Assembly (NCBI GenBank): GCA_014607495.2
Contig: CP053161.1
Span: forward strand, 12,781,115 to 12,845,114
Reading direction: 5' to 3'
Length of the DNA: 64,000 bases
Origin: Carposina sasakii
Taxonomy: Eukaryota; Arthropoda; Insecta; Lepidoptera; Carposinidae
In this document: positions 1 through 10,565 of the stretch, one piece after another
Layout of the letters: each line of letters starts with the position of its first letter
Numbering within the stretch: the first letter of the stretch is position 1
Made by a program: the position numbers and the translations under genes
The notes under the pieces: model-generated
What the model was told of the DNA's origin: nothing
Database searches by the model: none
What the model saw: the letters and a program-made list of their open reading frames with translations, nothing else

Positions 1-103
1 CAGTCCTTGACAGATAGATTCTATTAGAGTAATGTATAGTAATGTACTACATTACTAATCTATTGTAACGTATAGTAATGCAATCTAAGTGTCAAGGACT
101 GGA
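1..103. repeat. Short element with 12-bp terminal inverted repeats at the window edge
   Basis: CAGTCCTTGACA at 1-12 and its exact complement at 90-101, with a repeated AGTAATG core. It may extend beyond the window. Confidence 0.45.
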
Positions 104-712
104 ATTGTGAGGCACCGAAAAGACTAATGGTGCATCAAAACTGTTAGTATGACATTAGCACTCTATGTCTACATCTTATTCCTCTATGACTATAGTATGA
201 AAGCTGCGACTAGTTTGGTAGCCAATGGTTGTGTGAGGTACGGATTTGTGCCTACTACACACTATACCCTAAAAAGTATGTCTTTCTATAGGTTAAGAAA
301 ATTATGTCTTTCTGGAGCTCACTTAAAATAAAATAATATAAAATAATCTTACCTTGAAATATTTGTATTAGCCGAAGTGCACTCGACAAGAACACAAGAG
401 AGTATAATAATTTCCGAAAGACATTCAGCTTAAATATCAAACTGTACTTACTAATGATTGGGAATATTTTCTTTTCGTGGGTAATTATCAATGTAATTAT
501 AATTTGTGGTCAAACACTGATTTATGACGCAGTTAGAAAAATTGTAGTTTACCTACTAATATATAACGTTTTTATTATTGGATATATCCGTCTCTGCTAT
601 GCCAAGCATGGCTATGGGTTCACGGTTATGATTTTGCAGCTCTGGCTACCCCATTTCGGAAACACACCCGTGTCTGTAATATAATATATATTCACACACT
701 ACACAACACACG

Positions 713-917
713 AACCTAGTCCCACACTAAGATCCCTAAGGTCTTGTGTCGTGGGTACTAAGCAACGGTATATAAATACATAGATAAGTATATAAACATC
801 CATGACTCGGAAACAAACATCGATATTCATCATATCAATGTTTGCACCTACCGGGATTCGAACCCAGGACCTATGGCGTCGCAGGTAGGGTCACTACATA
901 CTGGACCAATCGGCCGT
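713..917 (-). repeat. SINE family C (tRNA-headed), copy 1
   Basis: On the minus strand a tRNA-like head carries the B-box GGGTTCGAATCCCGG; the body ends with CACGACACAAGACCTTAGGG. Confidence 0.75.
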
Positions 918-1184
918 CTGTATGTATGTATCCGATGGCTCTTCTTATGCGGGCTTCGCGAGAGTACATCGGCTGCATCTCTTTTCGTACATGTCGTGAG
1001 AGTTGACTAAGGAATTCCCTGAAAGCGTTCTCTCGGATGATGAGCTTGCAACTTGCTATGATCTTTTATCTCTTGCCCTCACTATGGTTAACGTGGCTGC
1101 AGTATCTCCTTCTCCTTCTTCCTGATCCTTCTTGATCCCGCAGCTCCGGCTAAGCTAGTTTGAAAATACTGTCGTGTGTATATA

Positions 1185-1483
1185 CAGGATGATTTTTGGT
1201 CTTCAACGTTCCCGAAAACTACGGAATCTCCTCATCATCACGATCATTTATCTCCATGGAAGTATACCTGGGAAGTGACGGGTTCCCAAAATATTAGGGT
1301 CCAAAGTTGAGTAAATAGACTGCGTTTTTTTTGCATAAATGCACATTGACGCGCGTAGCAAGATTTTTTCACGAGAAATAATTAATGTTCATCTATGAGA
1401 AAACTAGCATAAACACTGGACACTATAAATTTCGCCCGATCAAGTAATTAATTTTTTTTTTGTGGCAACGAAAAAACATCCTG
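1185..1483. mobile_element. MITE family E (CAGGATG ends), copy 1
   Basis: Starts CAGGATGATTTTTGGTC, ends GAAAAAACATCCTG, flanked by TATA on both sides. Contains the block GTCCAAAGTTGAGTAAATAG shared by the other copies. Confidence 0.75.
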
Positions 1484-2744
1484 TATATGTATGCAGGCTT
1501 TTGCTACTGATTCCACCAAGAGAAGGGCCCTAATACACACCAACCACCTATCATTGGCTGGCGATTGCTATGAATTCTGCAGATGATCTGTGAAAATACC
1601 TATAAAAATATCCAACATTTTCCGAAAAGGATATATGTATCTTATTCTGGAACTTATTTACCCGGCAAAATAATTTAAAAAAAAAATCTTATTTGTCGGC
1701 ATGGACACAGAAGACGGGAACAGCGTCCCTACCCTATAAAATGAAAAATTAATGTCAACGCTAGATGAGATGACCTACGACCTGCATTACCTAAGCGCTA
1801 CGTTCCACTACAATTTGTTTCCTCCAAGAATTGTTAGTTCAGAAATAGCTGGGCCGCATGCAGGCTGAATATTAATCCATATGAACTCATTATTGGTACA
1901 TGGCCTCAATTCTCAGTTATCGCTCGACCTGTCTAGTCTACTCGACATATTATTATCTGTACACACAAAATAACTAACGTTACCGGTCGCTAGAATATTG
2001 TATTTGTGCCCGCAAAACGGAGGTAGGCTCACCGCTTACCACGTGGGACTTAATAGTCTAACTGGTGGAAAGTGGATGTGTAATTTGAAATGCTTTTGAA
2101 ACGCTCTGTTTCCTCCATACTAAAATGGCATAGACTTTGACGTCATAGTACAAAACCGTCACAAATTAGTATGAAAAAAAAAATGCAATCTTATTTTATA
2201 AACTTTATATAAAAAAATTAAGAAAATATCGGAAAATTTTCGAATCTTCCTGCGAAAATTTTCTGTGGTTTTCGCCTCAGAATTATGGTTTGAAGTCGCC
2301 ATATTAATATTTATTTGACTGTCACAAACATCCTGTATGTATGTACCTATATGTAAAATAAATGAAAAATAAAGTGGCGGATATTTAGACAGCTGATATT
2401 AACAGTATAAATATACAGTATCTCGAGATGGTACCTAATACCATTAGAGATATTACACCTACTACATACTAGGGACAATATCCGCTGGTTATTAATCTAA
2501 TTTTCTTTTTATCTATTTGTATGGACAAAATGTTTAATGTAGGTAGGTATATATATAAGGCTCAGTCTCCCGTCTTCGGCATCCAGCCTAGGTATACAGT
2601 ATAAGTAGTCTTCATAGTTTTTTACCAGAGATCAGAGCAATGTTGCAGACAGTCATAGATTTATAGATTTTAGTTATTTAGTGCAGAAGGGACAAAATAT
2701 TCTCCGCGACACTACCGGTACTGTGGTCTGGTAGTGTCATGGGT

Positions 2745-2836
2745 CAGAAGGGATAACTTTCAACAAGAAACTCTTTAACAGTTCCATAGCCCTTTGGAAC
2801 TGTTAAAGAGTTTCTTGTTGAAAGTTATCCCTTCTG
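2745..2836. repeat. Perfect 41-bp inverted repeat with 10-nt loop
   Basis: Arm 2745-2785 and arm 2796-2836 are exact reverse complements, separated by ATAGCCCTTT. A second small hairpin (GACACTACC / GGTAGTGTC) lies just left at 2708-2738. Could be a recent foldback duplication or the source of a long hairpin RNA. Confidence 0.9.
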
Positions 2837-4336
2837 AACCTTAAATCTTAAATCTGAAATTCAAATTTCAAACGCTTAGACATTAAGCAGAATTTGCTTA
2901 CGGACGCCCTAACACATTAAGAAGGTTGTTCCTGCCCTTAACAGTACCCAGAAACTGCCCTATAGGGCCCTTAGGAAGCCCTTTAAGTTCACAGACCCCT
3001 GTTTAGATATTTATCAGGGTTAAGTACTTTAAGGGCTATTAAGTTTATTGCGTACGAATGGGTCTTCGAATTATCTGTTTTTTAAGTGTACAGATGAATG
3101 GTATTAAGTTTTATTAAAAAATAATTTGAAGATGCATAAGTAGTAATGTATATCATCGTTTGATAAATATAAATAGATGCACAGTTCGGTTAGTAGTGAA
3201 AGGTGGTCAGCCCATCGCCTACAAAACACCAAGACCCTCTTTTCCCTCTACTGACTATACAGTATGCACAGGAAGAGAAGCAGCTGTAGTATTACACGTT
3301 TTTTTTCACTCCCAGAGCAGCATAGAAGAAGAAATATATGATTTATCAGTAAGTAACTTATTCTATTATGCCAAAGTTGTTCGTCCTGTAAAATATGTGA
3401 ACCTTACCTTACCTTATGTTACCTAAATAGGTATCAATGATTTATATCAGCCAAAACTATTCACCAAAACTAGTTAGACATAACAAACCATTAGTTAATG
3501 CAGATTCTAGTAATACCTTCCACAGGCGCACAATAATTAGTCGGCTGAGAAATGGCGGCCACCAATCAGGGGCTTTCCCATCATTACTCAACTTAGCCGT
3601 TAATTTTGAGGTGGAATGCTCTCAACTTATGGGTTATTGTAAGCTGTGAAGCAGGTTTCTACAGGGTATAACTAAAGGGGTGGTAAATGAAATGCTTTGC
3701 AAGTCCACTGCGTAGAGAATCTTCCATAATATTTGGGACTAATAAATATTGTTTTTAATTAGTTTATCATGTTGTAATGTCGTTTTTAGACATTTCTGTG
3801 TGTTCCCAAAGTGGGATAGTCAGTACTGAGAAATCATAAGGGAGATCACAGCTAAACTGGTCGTGCTACACAACCGCAGTAGTTGTCCATATTTACAAAA
3901 GCACTATATAACTGGGCCAGGCGTGAAGAGATGAAAATCGGAGCAAATATTATATAGTATACCTAACTAGTAGACGCTCGCGACTCCGTCGACCGCGTGG
4001 TCTGCTGAAAAAACCAAATGTCGAAATTATCCGGGATAAAAAGTAGCCTATGTGTTATTGTAAAGGAGGCAATAAAAGGGTGTTGTTGGTTCGGAGGCTG
4101 AGTCTATATTGTCTTATAAACCTAACTTATATACTAAATATATAGCTATGAGTGGGAGAGTGTCACCACACTATATTATTCTGATATGTAAGCTATACCT
4201 ATATTATTGTGAAGTTTCATAAAAATCCATTCAGTAGTTTTTGCGTGAAAGAGCAACAATTTCTCCTTACATCCTTTCATAAATCCTCACAAACTTTCGC
4301 GTTTAGGTATAATATTGGTAGATTAAGTAAATTTTT

Positions 4337-4536
4337 TAGTCCCACACTAAGATCCCTAAGGTTTTGTATCGTGGGTACTAAGCAACGGTATATAAATACA
4401 TAGATAAGAATAGAAACATCCATGACTTGGAAACAAACAACAATATTCATCATATCAATGTTTGCACCTACCGGGATTCGAACCCAGGACCTATGGCGTC
4501 GTAGGCAGGGTCACTACCTACTACACCAATCGCTCG
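4337..4536 (-). repeat. SINE family C, copy 2
   Basis: Near full-length; same blocks as copy 1 with few changes. Confidence 0.75.
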
Positions 4537-5801
4537 TCAAATAGTTGCAATACATACTCGTATCTTATATCTATTGTAACGTAAATAGCTCGTACGGTGT
4601 ACACTCGGCATTAGTTTGAGGTGTAACTGGAGTTGTTGTCGTGTGTATACAAGACAATGGGCGCTAAATAGCGGGATTAGGGCCACGAAACGTACGGATA
4701 TTAAACGGTCCGTTTGTCTCCTGAGGTGTAGGATTAGTTGTGTCCGCGGAAACTGTACTATGTTGGGGCCATTAAAAATGCGATTGACATGCACCGAAGA
4801 CCGTTGGTACGTGTAAATACATAAAGTAATTAACTAAGGCTGTTGTATTTAAACTGGATTGAAAATCAGTGTTCCATTTCATAGATATGTCCTCTCATGC
4901 ATTTTATGAATTCTATTCAGAGCTCGTTGTATGTTCCTAGTATGACTCCGAGACTCGTTTCGATTGCATTTCAAAAACATCATATAATATGATAAAATTT
5001 CTTTAAAAACTCTAAATGTAGCTTTTCTATGTAATAATAAATTTAATACTTGCTAGTTGCACACTTAGTTAGAAGTTGATCAGCAAAATATTTCTTAACC
5101 TTCCTATACCTTGCTCATGAACGTTATGAACTCTGATTTCGTGACCCCAAAATACAAATATATTTCATACCATTCTTTTGCTTTCCCGTGGCGAAACATC
5201 TCATACATAAGCCAGTTCTGACGTCCGACAAATTGTTTGTTTCCGTCGATCCGGTCGTCGTCCGTTATGACAGCAGCCATCTTGATGCGGGTCGAATGAA
5301 GAAATAAATAGAATACGTCAAAAATCGCTTTTCCGACTATCATCTTACTATTTTCCTATCTATTACTAAGAAATTATTTACCTATGCTGTGATTTTAGGT
5401 TTAATCGACTTCAAAACACAGGAAAATTTAGCTGATTAATAGTTTCTAATATCTTAATTACAATGTCTAACCACATAGCTGTCTAGTTTCATCAATATTG
5501 GTTCAGTAGTTTTCATCCATACATATTCTTGTGAACTTTCACATTTATAAAAGTAGTAGGAATTAGATCACAATACTAACAGATCTGCAAAATTTCTAAT
5601 TAAAACTTCCGATTCCCGTACGTCAGCGCATTATTCAGGAAAATTCTCTCAAAACCGGTGTAGCATGAGCCGGTCCAAAGTGGACATGAACGTAGACGTG
5701 ACAAGTGTATACGTAACCACAGTATAATTACAAACAGTATAACATGTATGCAGTTACGACGATGATACAACTACTGAATATCTCGGTAATCAAGTTGATA
5801 G

Positions 5802-6751
5802 GCGTCGTCCTAATTGGCAGTAATCGTACCATCGTACCTTTGATGTTCCAGCCGCGCGTACTGTGGCACATAGAAACTCTCCCCTGGTACGAGCACTGCA
5901 CCTTCTGAACGGCTTTCTATCTGCAATGCCTGAGTGCGACGTGTTTGCCTGGAGATGGGTGAATGTGTGCAGGGAATGTTTGAGGTATTGTGAGGCGATG
6001 GATGGTAGTGCAAATCTGTAAATTATTAGGTATCATATGATTGTTTATTATTATTTTATGTTATAAATTATTACTTTAATTTTTAATTATTATTATTATT
6101 ATTTTTTAATTTAATTTTTTTTTAATTTGAAATTTGGATTGCATAACGCATTGGTTTTTACTGTAATGTTATGTAATTTTTATGAAATAAATAAATAAAT
6201 AAATGGCGCGATGCATTTTTCATCTCACGATCAAAGTGGTCGTGCGATGACCTAACAGGTGTCCTAATAGATCGCGCGATGTCCATCGTGCGATGCCGTC
6301 GCTCGTTGGCTGGCGTCGCGCTCACGCCACTTTAACGATGGCTCTTTACAGAGATGCACAGTTTTTGCTGTCGGGCAATATTGCTTTAAAAATTGGAAAT
6401 GACATTGAAAAAAGGAAACGTAGACAACATAAAATACTTTATAGATCCAGGAATCTGCGCAGTGAATTTTTTAACCTTTATTTTGATGTACGAAATAACG
6501 AAGAAGACTCGAAGAAGAGCCTCGACGCATCGCGTAGGTAACCAATTAGGACACTCAAAAGTGATCTGTTGCTTTAACTACATGATCGCACGATCAAACG
6601 CATCGTACGATCGTTGTTAAGCATTTCATATGCTCGTACGATTATTTGCGAGGTTCAAATATGATACTCTGATGAAGTCGGTATGTTTGAACTCATAGCA
6701 CGATGAAAACGCATCGCGCCATCGTACGATTGCTGCCAATTATAACGACGC
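5802..6751. mobile_element. Transposon remnant with ~36-bp imperfect terminal inverted repeats
   Basis: The left end, GCGTCGTCCTAATTGGCAGT and onward, mirrors the right end (complement GCGTCGTTATAATTGGCAGC). The interior is rich in CGTACGATG and CGATC-type repeats near both ends. Small open frames inside (e.g. 6293-6541, with a basic stretch EKRKRRQHK) may be transposase debris, but no transposase motif is identifiable. Confidence 0.6.
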
Positions 6752-7474
6752 TATAGAGGCTGCTGGAGAGATTTATTTTACTATTCTCTTAATTAGTAAA
6801 TAATTTAATAGGATTTTTCTCACATTTGAAAGATACTTTTATAAAAACTGAATGAATTATGTGCTATAATAAAATAGTATCTGTTTAGAAATTCTCGTCA
6901 CTTTGAGAAGCGTGCATCTTCGAGTCGTCGCCAAGACGTAATGCCCCTTTAAGAGCACTTTAATTAGTATTAAATTATTTGTATAACGTATAGTGTAATA
7001 TGTACAATAGGTGGGAACTTAGTAAATAAAAAAATAAACGATGACAAAAATATTTGCATGATTTTTATTAACACAGTACCTCTAATTAACATAGTTATAT
7101 AGAGATGATATACTGCTATTTTCGTGTACTGTGTCATCTCTCAGGGGTCGTGAACAGTTCGACAAGCTATAAACATGGTAAGTTAGTTAACATGTGTTTA
7201 GGGGCGACAGGTGCCACTTGCCTGATTCTTCGATCAATATTGTAGCTTGTACTAGAAATTGAAGCGGTGATACACTTCTGCCCAAGTAGCTTGACCTGCG
7301 GAACACGATATGATAAACCGATTTAGCCTGTCAAAATACGATAAATATAGCCGCCATGTTGAATTTTGTATAGAGACGCTACGATATCGATATCCACGAT
7401 ACGTGGTCAATCTAGGGGGGCTGGCTACCGAAGTCTAGTCAGATGCTTGAGTAGTAAGACTATGGTATACATAC

Positions 7475-7600
7475 ATATATAACCTCACGCCTTTGTCCCA
7501 TAGAGGTAGGCAGAAAATACAGATCTCCATTTAGTACGTTCCGAACATACCTCTTTCTCCTCATCCACATTCACTAAATTGTTCATACATGCTCGCCGGT
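7475..7600. repeat. Repeat family F fragment
   Basis: ACCTCACGCCTTTGTCCCATAGAGGTAGGCAG-type sequence; also at 35560-35720, 37740-37810 and, reversed, 50018-50040. Class not known. Confidence 0.5.
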
Positions 7601-8380
7601 TTCGGGTGCTCTAGTAGACTATGGGTGTAGACATATAATTTACGGCTTTGGTTGTCTAAAGATCATTGGGGGACAAAGATATGGGTTTCTAAGATAGCAG
7701 TACGTTAGTAATAAGACAGATATCTTTACGGTGCCGACATTTAAACCGTTTCTTCATGGCCGCTATGTGACGGCACCGCTACCGTAAGAACGCTAACTTT
7801 CTTTATAGTTACGCTAGCGACTATTGAAAGGTTCGTGTCTTCTCCACTGTTTTCATTAAGTTTTGATCCCTCCAATTGACTTGTTCTTAGTATAGAAAAA
7901 TTATTATACGTTCTCATTAAGTAAATTATATTGTCCATTTTTACGCAATATCCTATCATTAGCTTGGCACGTTTGGTAAATGACAAAGCTAAATGTGACC
8001 GTAGAATCTCTTTCGAGATTATGCAGTTCTGGTTACCTCATCTTTGGGAATGCGGCCATGTTATAAATGTATGTACCTATATGTATATTGGGAATTCCTA
8101 TCCGATTCATACTAAAAAAGTAATTTCATTCCGACCGGATGTAATCAAAAGAGCGTGTTTTGATCTTTGTGAGATTGGCAAATTGAAATATAATATATAT
8201 ATAATATATAATACAAGTAATACTACTCATATATGTCTTATATTTTTATCAATACTAAAAATTATAAATGCCTTGAAAGTCGCTGCAATCTTTTCATAAT
8301 AGGAATACTTATTAAGAACAGATTATACAAGACTACATAATTATATAAGACTTTATATAATATATATAAGACAGATTATT

Positions 8381-8463
8381 GACCCGGTGGCTTAGTGGTT
8401 ATAGCGGCTGGCACGGTTTGCAGCGGTCGTGGGTTCGATTCCCACTCGGGTGAAGAATTTTTT
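8381..8463 (+). repeat. tRNA-like sequence with T-run terminator
   Basis: 72-nt cloverleaf-like unit with a perfect T arm (GTGGG-TTCGATT-CCCAC) and an acceptor stem of mainly GC pairs. The anticodon arm cannot form a standard 5-bp stem with a 7-nt loop. A TTTTTT run follows. Best read as a tRNA-derived repeat, not a working tRNA gene. Confidence 0.55.
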
Positions 8464-9172
8464 CTTTATTAATAATTTTATAAGATTATACAGAGATAAA
8501 TAGTAGTTTCGTAGGCCTCATTCAATACAGAGTCTGATATGTGAACAGAGTGAGCCAAACATTTTTGTGTAAGGGAAGAAGAAGAGGGAAAATCTGTCCA
8601 CAAAATTTGAGACTGCTCAGAAATACCTATTGATATTATTTTCAAAAGTAAACATTTGATTTTGAGTATCGAATGCAGATAAATTCTCTATCATGTTATC
8701 CCCTGAATACATGAAACGATGTTTCATTTATAATCTCCTCAAACAGGATGCACCGCGCCTTTCTAGAAACCTGACTGCAAACAAACAAATGACTCGCAGA
8801 CATCCAGTTAATGAATTTAAAAACAGCAACCTTATAAAAGTGTGAAAGCATTTTTCCTAAATGCTTAGTTGTTACTATTTTACGCTGTGAACCAGCGAAA
8901 ATGTTTTCAACATTTTAATAATATAAGCTCGAATTTTGTTGAACGCTTCATAAAATGTTGTACAAAAGCAAAAATTAATTTTAGGAATTCTCGTCGAAAA
9001 TATAAGTTGTTTAAAGGCATCTAAGCTAGAACGCTCACCGTGAAAAATTGCATACATTCATAAGAGGTATTATGATTCCGGTGAAAATGTTTATGCGAGA
9101 CAAAACTGCATCGTTTATGGCTTAGGCAAAGTTATATTGGTGCGAGGGTTGGTTTTTACCTAATAAAATCAT

Positions 9173-9435
9173 CATCATCATCATCAGCCTATTACAGTCC
9201 ACTGCTGGACGTAGGCCTCCCCCGGGGCACGCCACAAGACTGCCATGGGGGGTATTTGCCCATAGTCACCACGCTGGGCAGGCGGGTTGGTGACCGCAGT
9301 TTGTATTTTGGACTGTGTTGTCAACACGGGAGGCGCTGCTGCCCACCTCCCGGAAACCCTTAATCGCCTCGTACGATACTCACGGGCAGACATGGGGTGG
9401 TACAAATTCTTCTCTGCCGGCACCACGCGGCCTAA
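9173..9435 (-). repeat. Repeat family A, copy 1
   Basis: About 260 bp, 3' end on the minus strand marked by (GAT)n after CAGCAGTGGACTGTAATAGG; includes GGGCAAATACCCCCCATGG and GCGTGGTGCCGGC blocks. The 3' microsatellite resembles RTE-type LINE tails, so it may be a non-autonomous or truncated member. Open frames across it are incidental. Confidence 0.8.
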
Positions 9436-10473
9436 TAAAATACTAATAGTTAATCTTTATTTAGACAGCACATTATTAAAAAAAATGCAATTCTCGAAAT
9501 CACATTTTCTGCATCACAAAACCTTGTAAAAATCCATTCTATGCGTAGCAGACAGACAAACCAGGCACTGCGGCTCGAAGAGATGTTTGGTATAAACATG
9601 CTTTAAAATTGTATTTTGTACCCAATAAATATAATCTGCCTAGATGTCATCTATAACCCCATATATTCAGCATTTTCAGAATTCGTTTTTTTATCGTTAA
9701 CACTAAAAAGGCGTCCAATAACATTCAAAATTGCCGCGAATTTACGGCCCTTGTAGACACGTAAAACTTTTAACGTGTTGTAAAACTAGCCCAGAAGTTA
9801 GTGTCTAGATATCTGAGGTACGTCGGCATTTATAGATGCAGACATGAAAGATCAAATTTTTCTTGTTAAACCACTGGAAGTTTAACGAAATTGTCTAACT
9901 TACTTTTATGAACTTTATGTCTGTCTAGCTTCAAGCAATTTCGAGAAGTTGCAAAAACGTCTTACTGGATTAGATACTCCCTTTCTTATAACATTTTTGT
10001 ATTCTTTTCACAACTGCTCGTACGTTTTATTTATTACTAACATATAGCTGGTGCGATTTCTAGATGATAATTTTATTTCTGCTCTTGATTTTGTTTTGGG
10101 CGTTTTCCATTTACCATTCTCTTTCTTTTATATAAAACTTAACACTAGTTTCTTGAACAGTAACCCCTATTAAATGTTGATTGAACTCTAACTTCACTGA
10201 ATATAATCATGAAATAGTGATAAGCCTTCGAAAAACAGATGGTCCTATATCTTAATTTTTATCACATTATTTTAATTACCTAGATCTCCCTAAGATTTCA
10301 ATGGATGATAATTGCATCGTGCCTCTGTCGCCTTGATATTCTGTGAACCCATTTACACCCTCTTTATAACCATCCACATTCATGTCCAGCGCTCTGTGTA
10401 AAATATGCTTTTAATTCGTAGACTCAGCATAATCGACTATCTATAAAGATTAAATGTATTTTCCTTGTTGCAG

Positions 10474-10565
10474 GTGAGCGTCATTGGTGACGTCATTGAT
10501 GGCGCGGTGACGCAGCATGCGCCGCGTGCCGCTCGCCGCGCTGCTGCGGCTCTTCATTATAGCAG
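10474..10565 (+). CDS. Exon with 5' UTR, start codon and signal peptide of the THSD1-like gene
   Basis: A pyrimidine-rich acceptor (TTCCTTGTTGCAG) ends at 10473, so an upstream non-coding exon is implied but was not located. The coding part is 10517-10565: 16 codons (MRRVPLAALLRLFIIA) plus one base. An in-frame TGA at 10508-10510 fixes the ATG at 10517 as the first possible start. The peptide is a typical short signal sequence, with an Arg-rich n-region and a Leu/Ala h-region. The donor is AG|GTATAC. A tiny upstream frame, ATG-GCG-CGG-TGA, lies at 10499-10510. Confidence 0.82.
10499..10510 (+). promoter_or_regulatory. Short upstream ORF (Met-Ala-Arg-stop) before the main start
   Basis: ATG-GCG-CGG-TGA ends six bases before the main ATG at 10517, inside the same exon. 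Such minimal uORFs can reduce or gate translation of the downstream frame. The effect here is inference. Confidence 0.45.

Larger units (their letters stand above)
104..10473. other. Upstream region without a supported gene
   Basis: Apart from the repeats listed, no host exon could be supported. Short open frames (e.g. 3160-3426, 5104-5343, 7741-7986) lack recognisable motifs. The promoter and first non-coding exon of the THSD1-like gene may lie here or outside the window. Confidence 0.5.

Noticed and set aside
5104..5343. 79-codon minus-strand frame as a gene
   Set aside because: No motif, no splice support and surrounding decay; could be transposase debris but cannot be supported.
8381..8452. 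Functional tRNA gene
   Set aside because: The T arm and acceptor stem are good, but the anticodon arm is abnormal and a similar unit recurs at 28 kb, so it is called tRNA-like.
9184..9529. Open frames on both strands over the family A repeat (also at 31366, 56209-56589)
   Set aside because: The same frames recur in every copy of the GC-rich repeat and are cut differently in each; they are shadows of the repeat.
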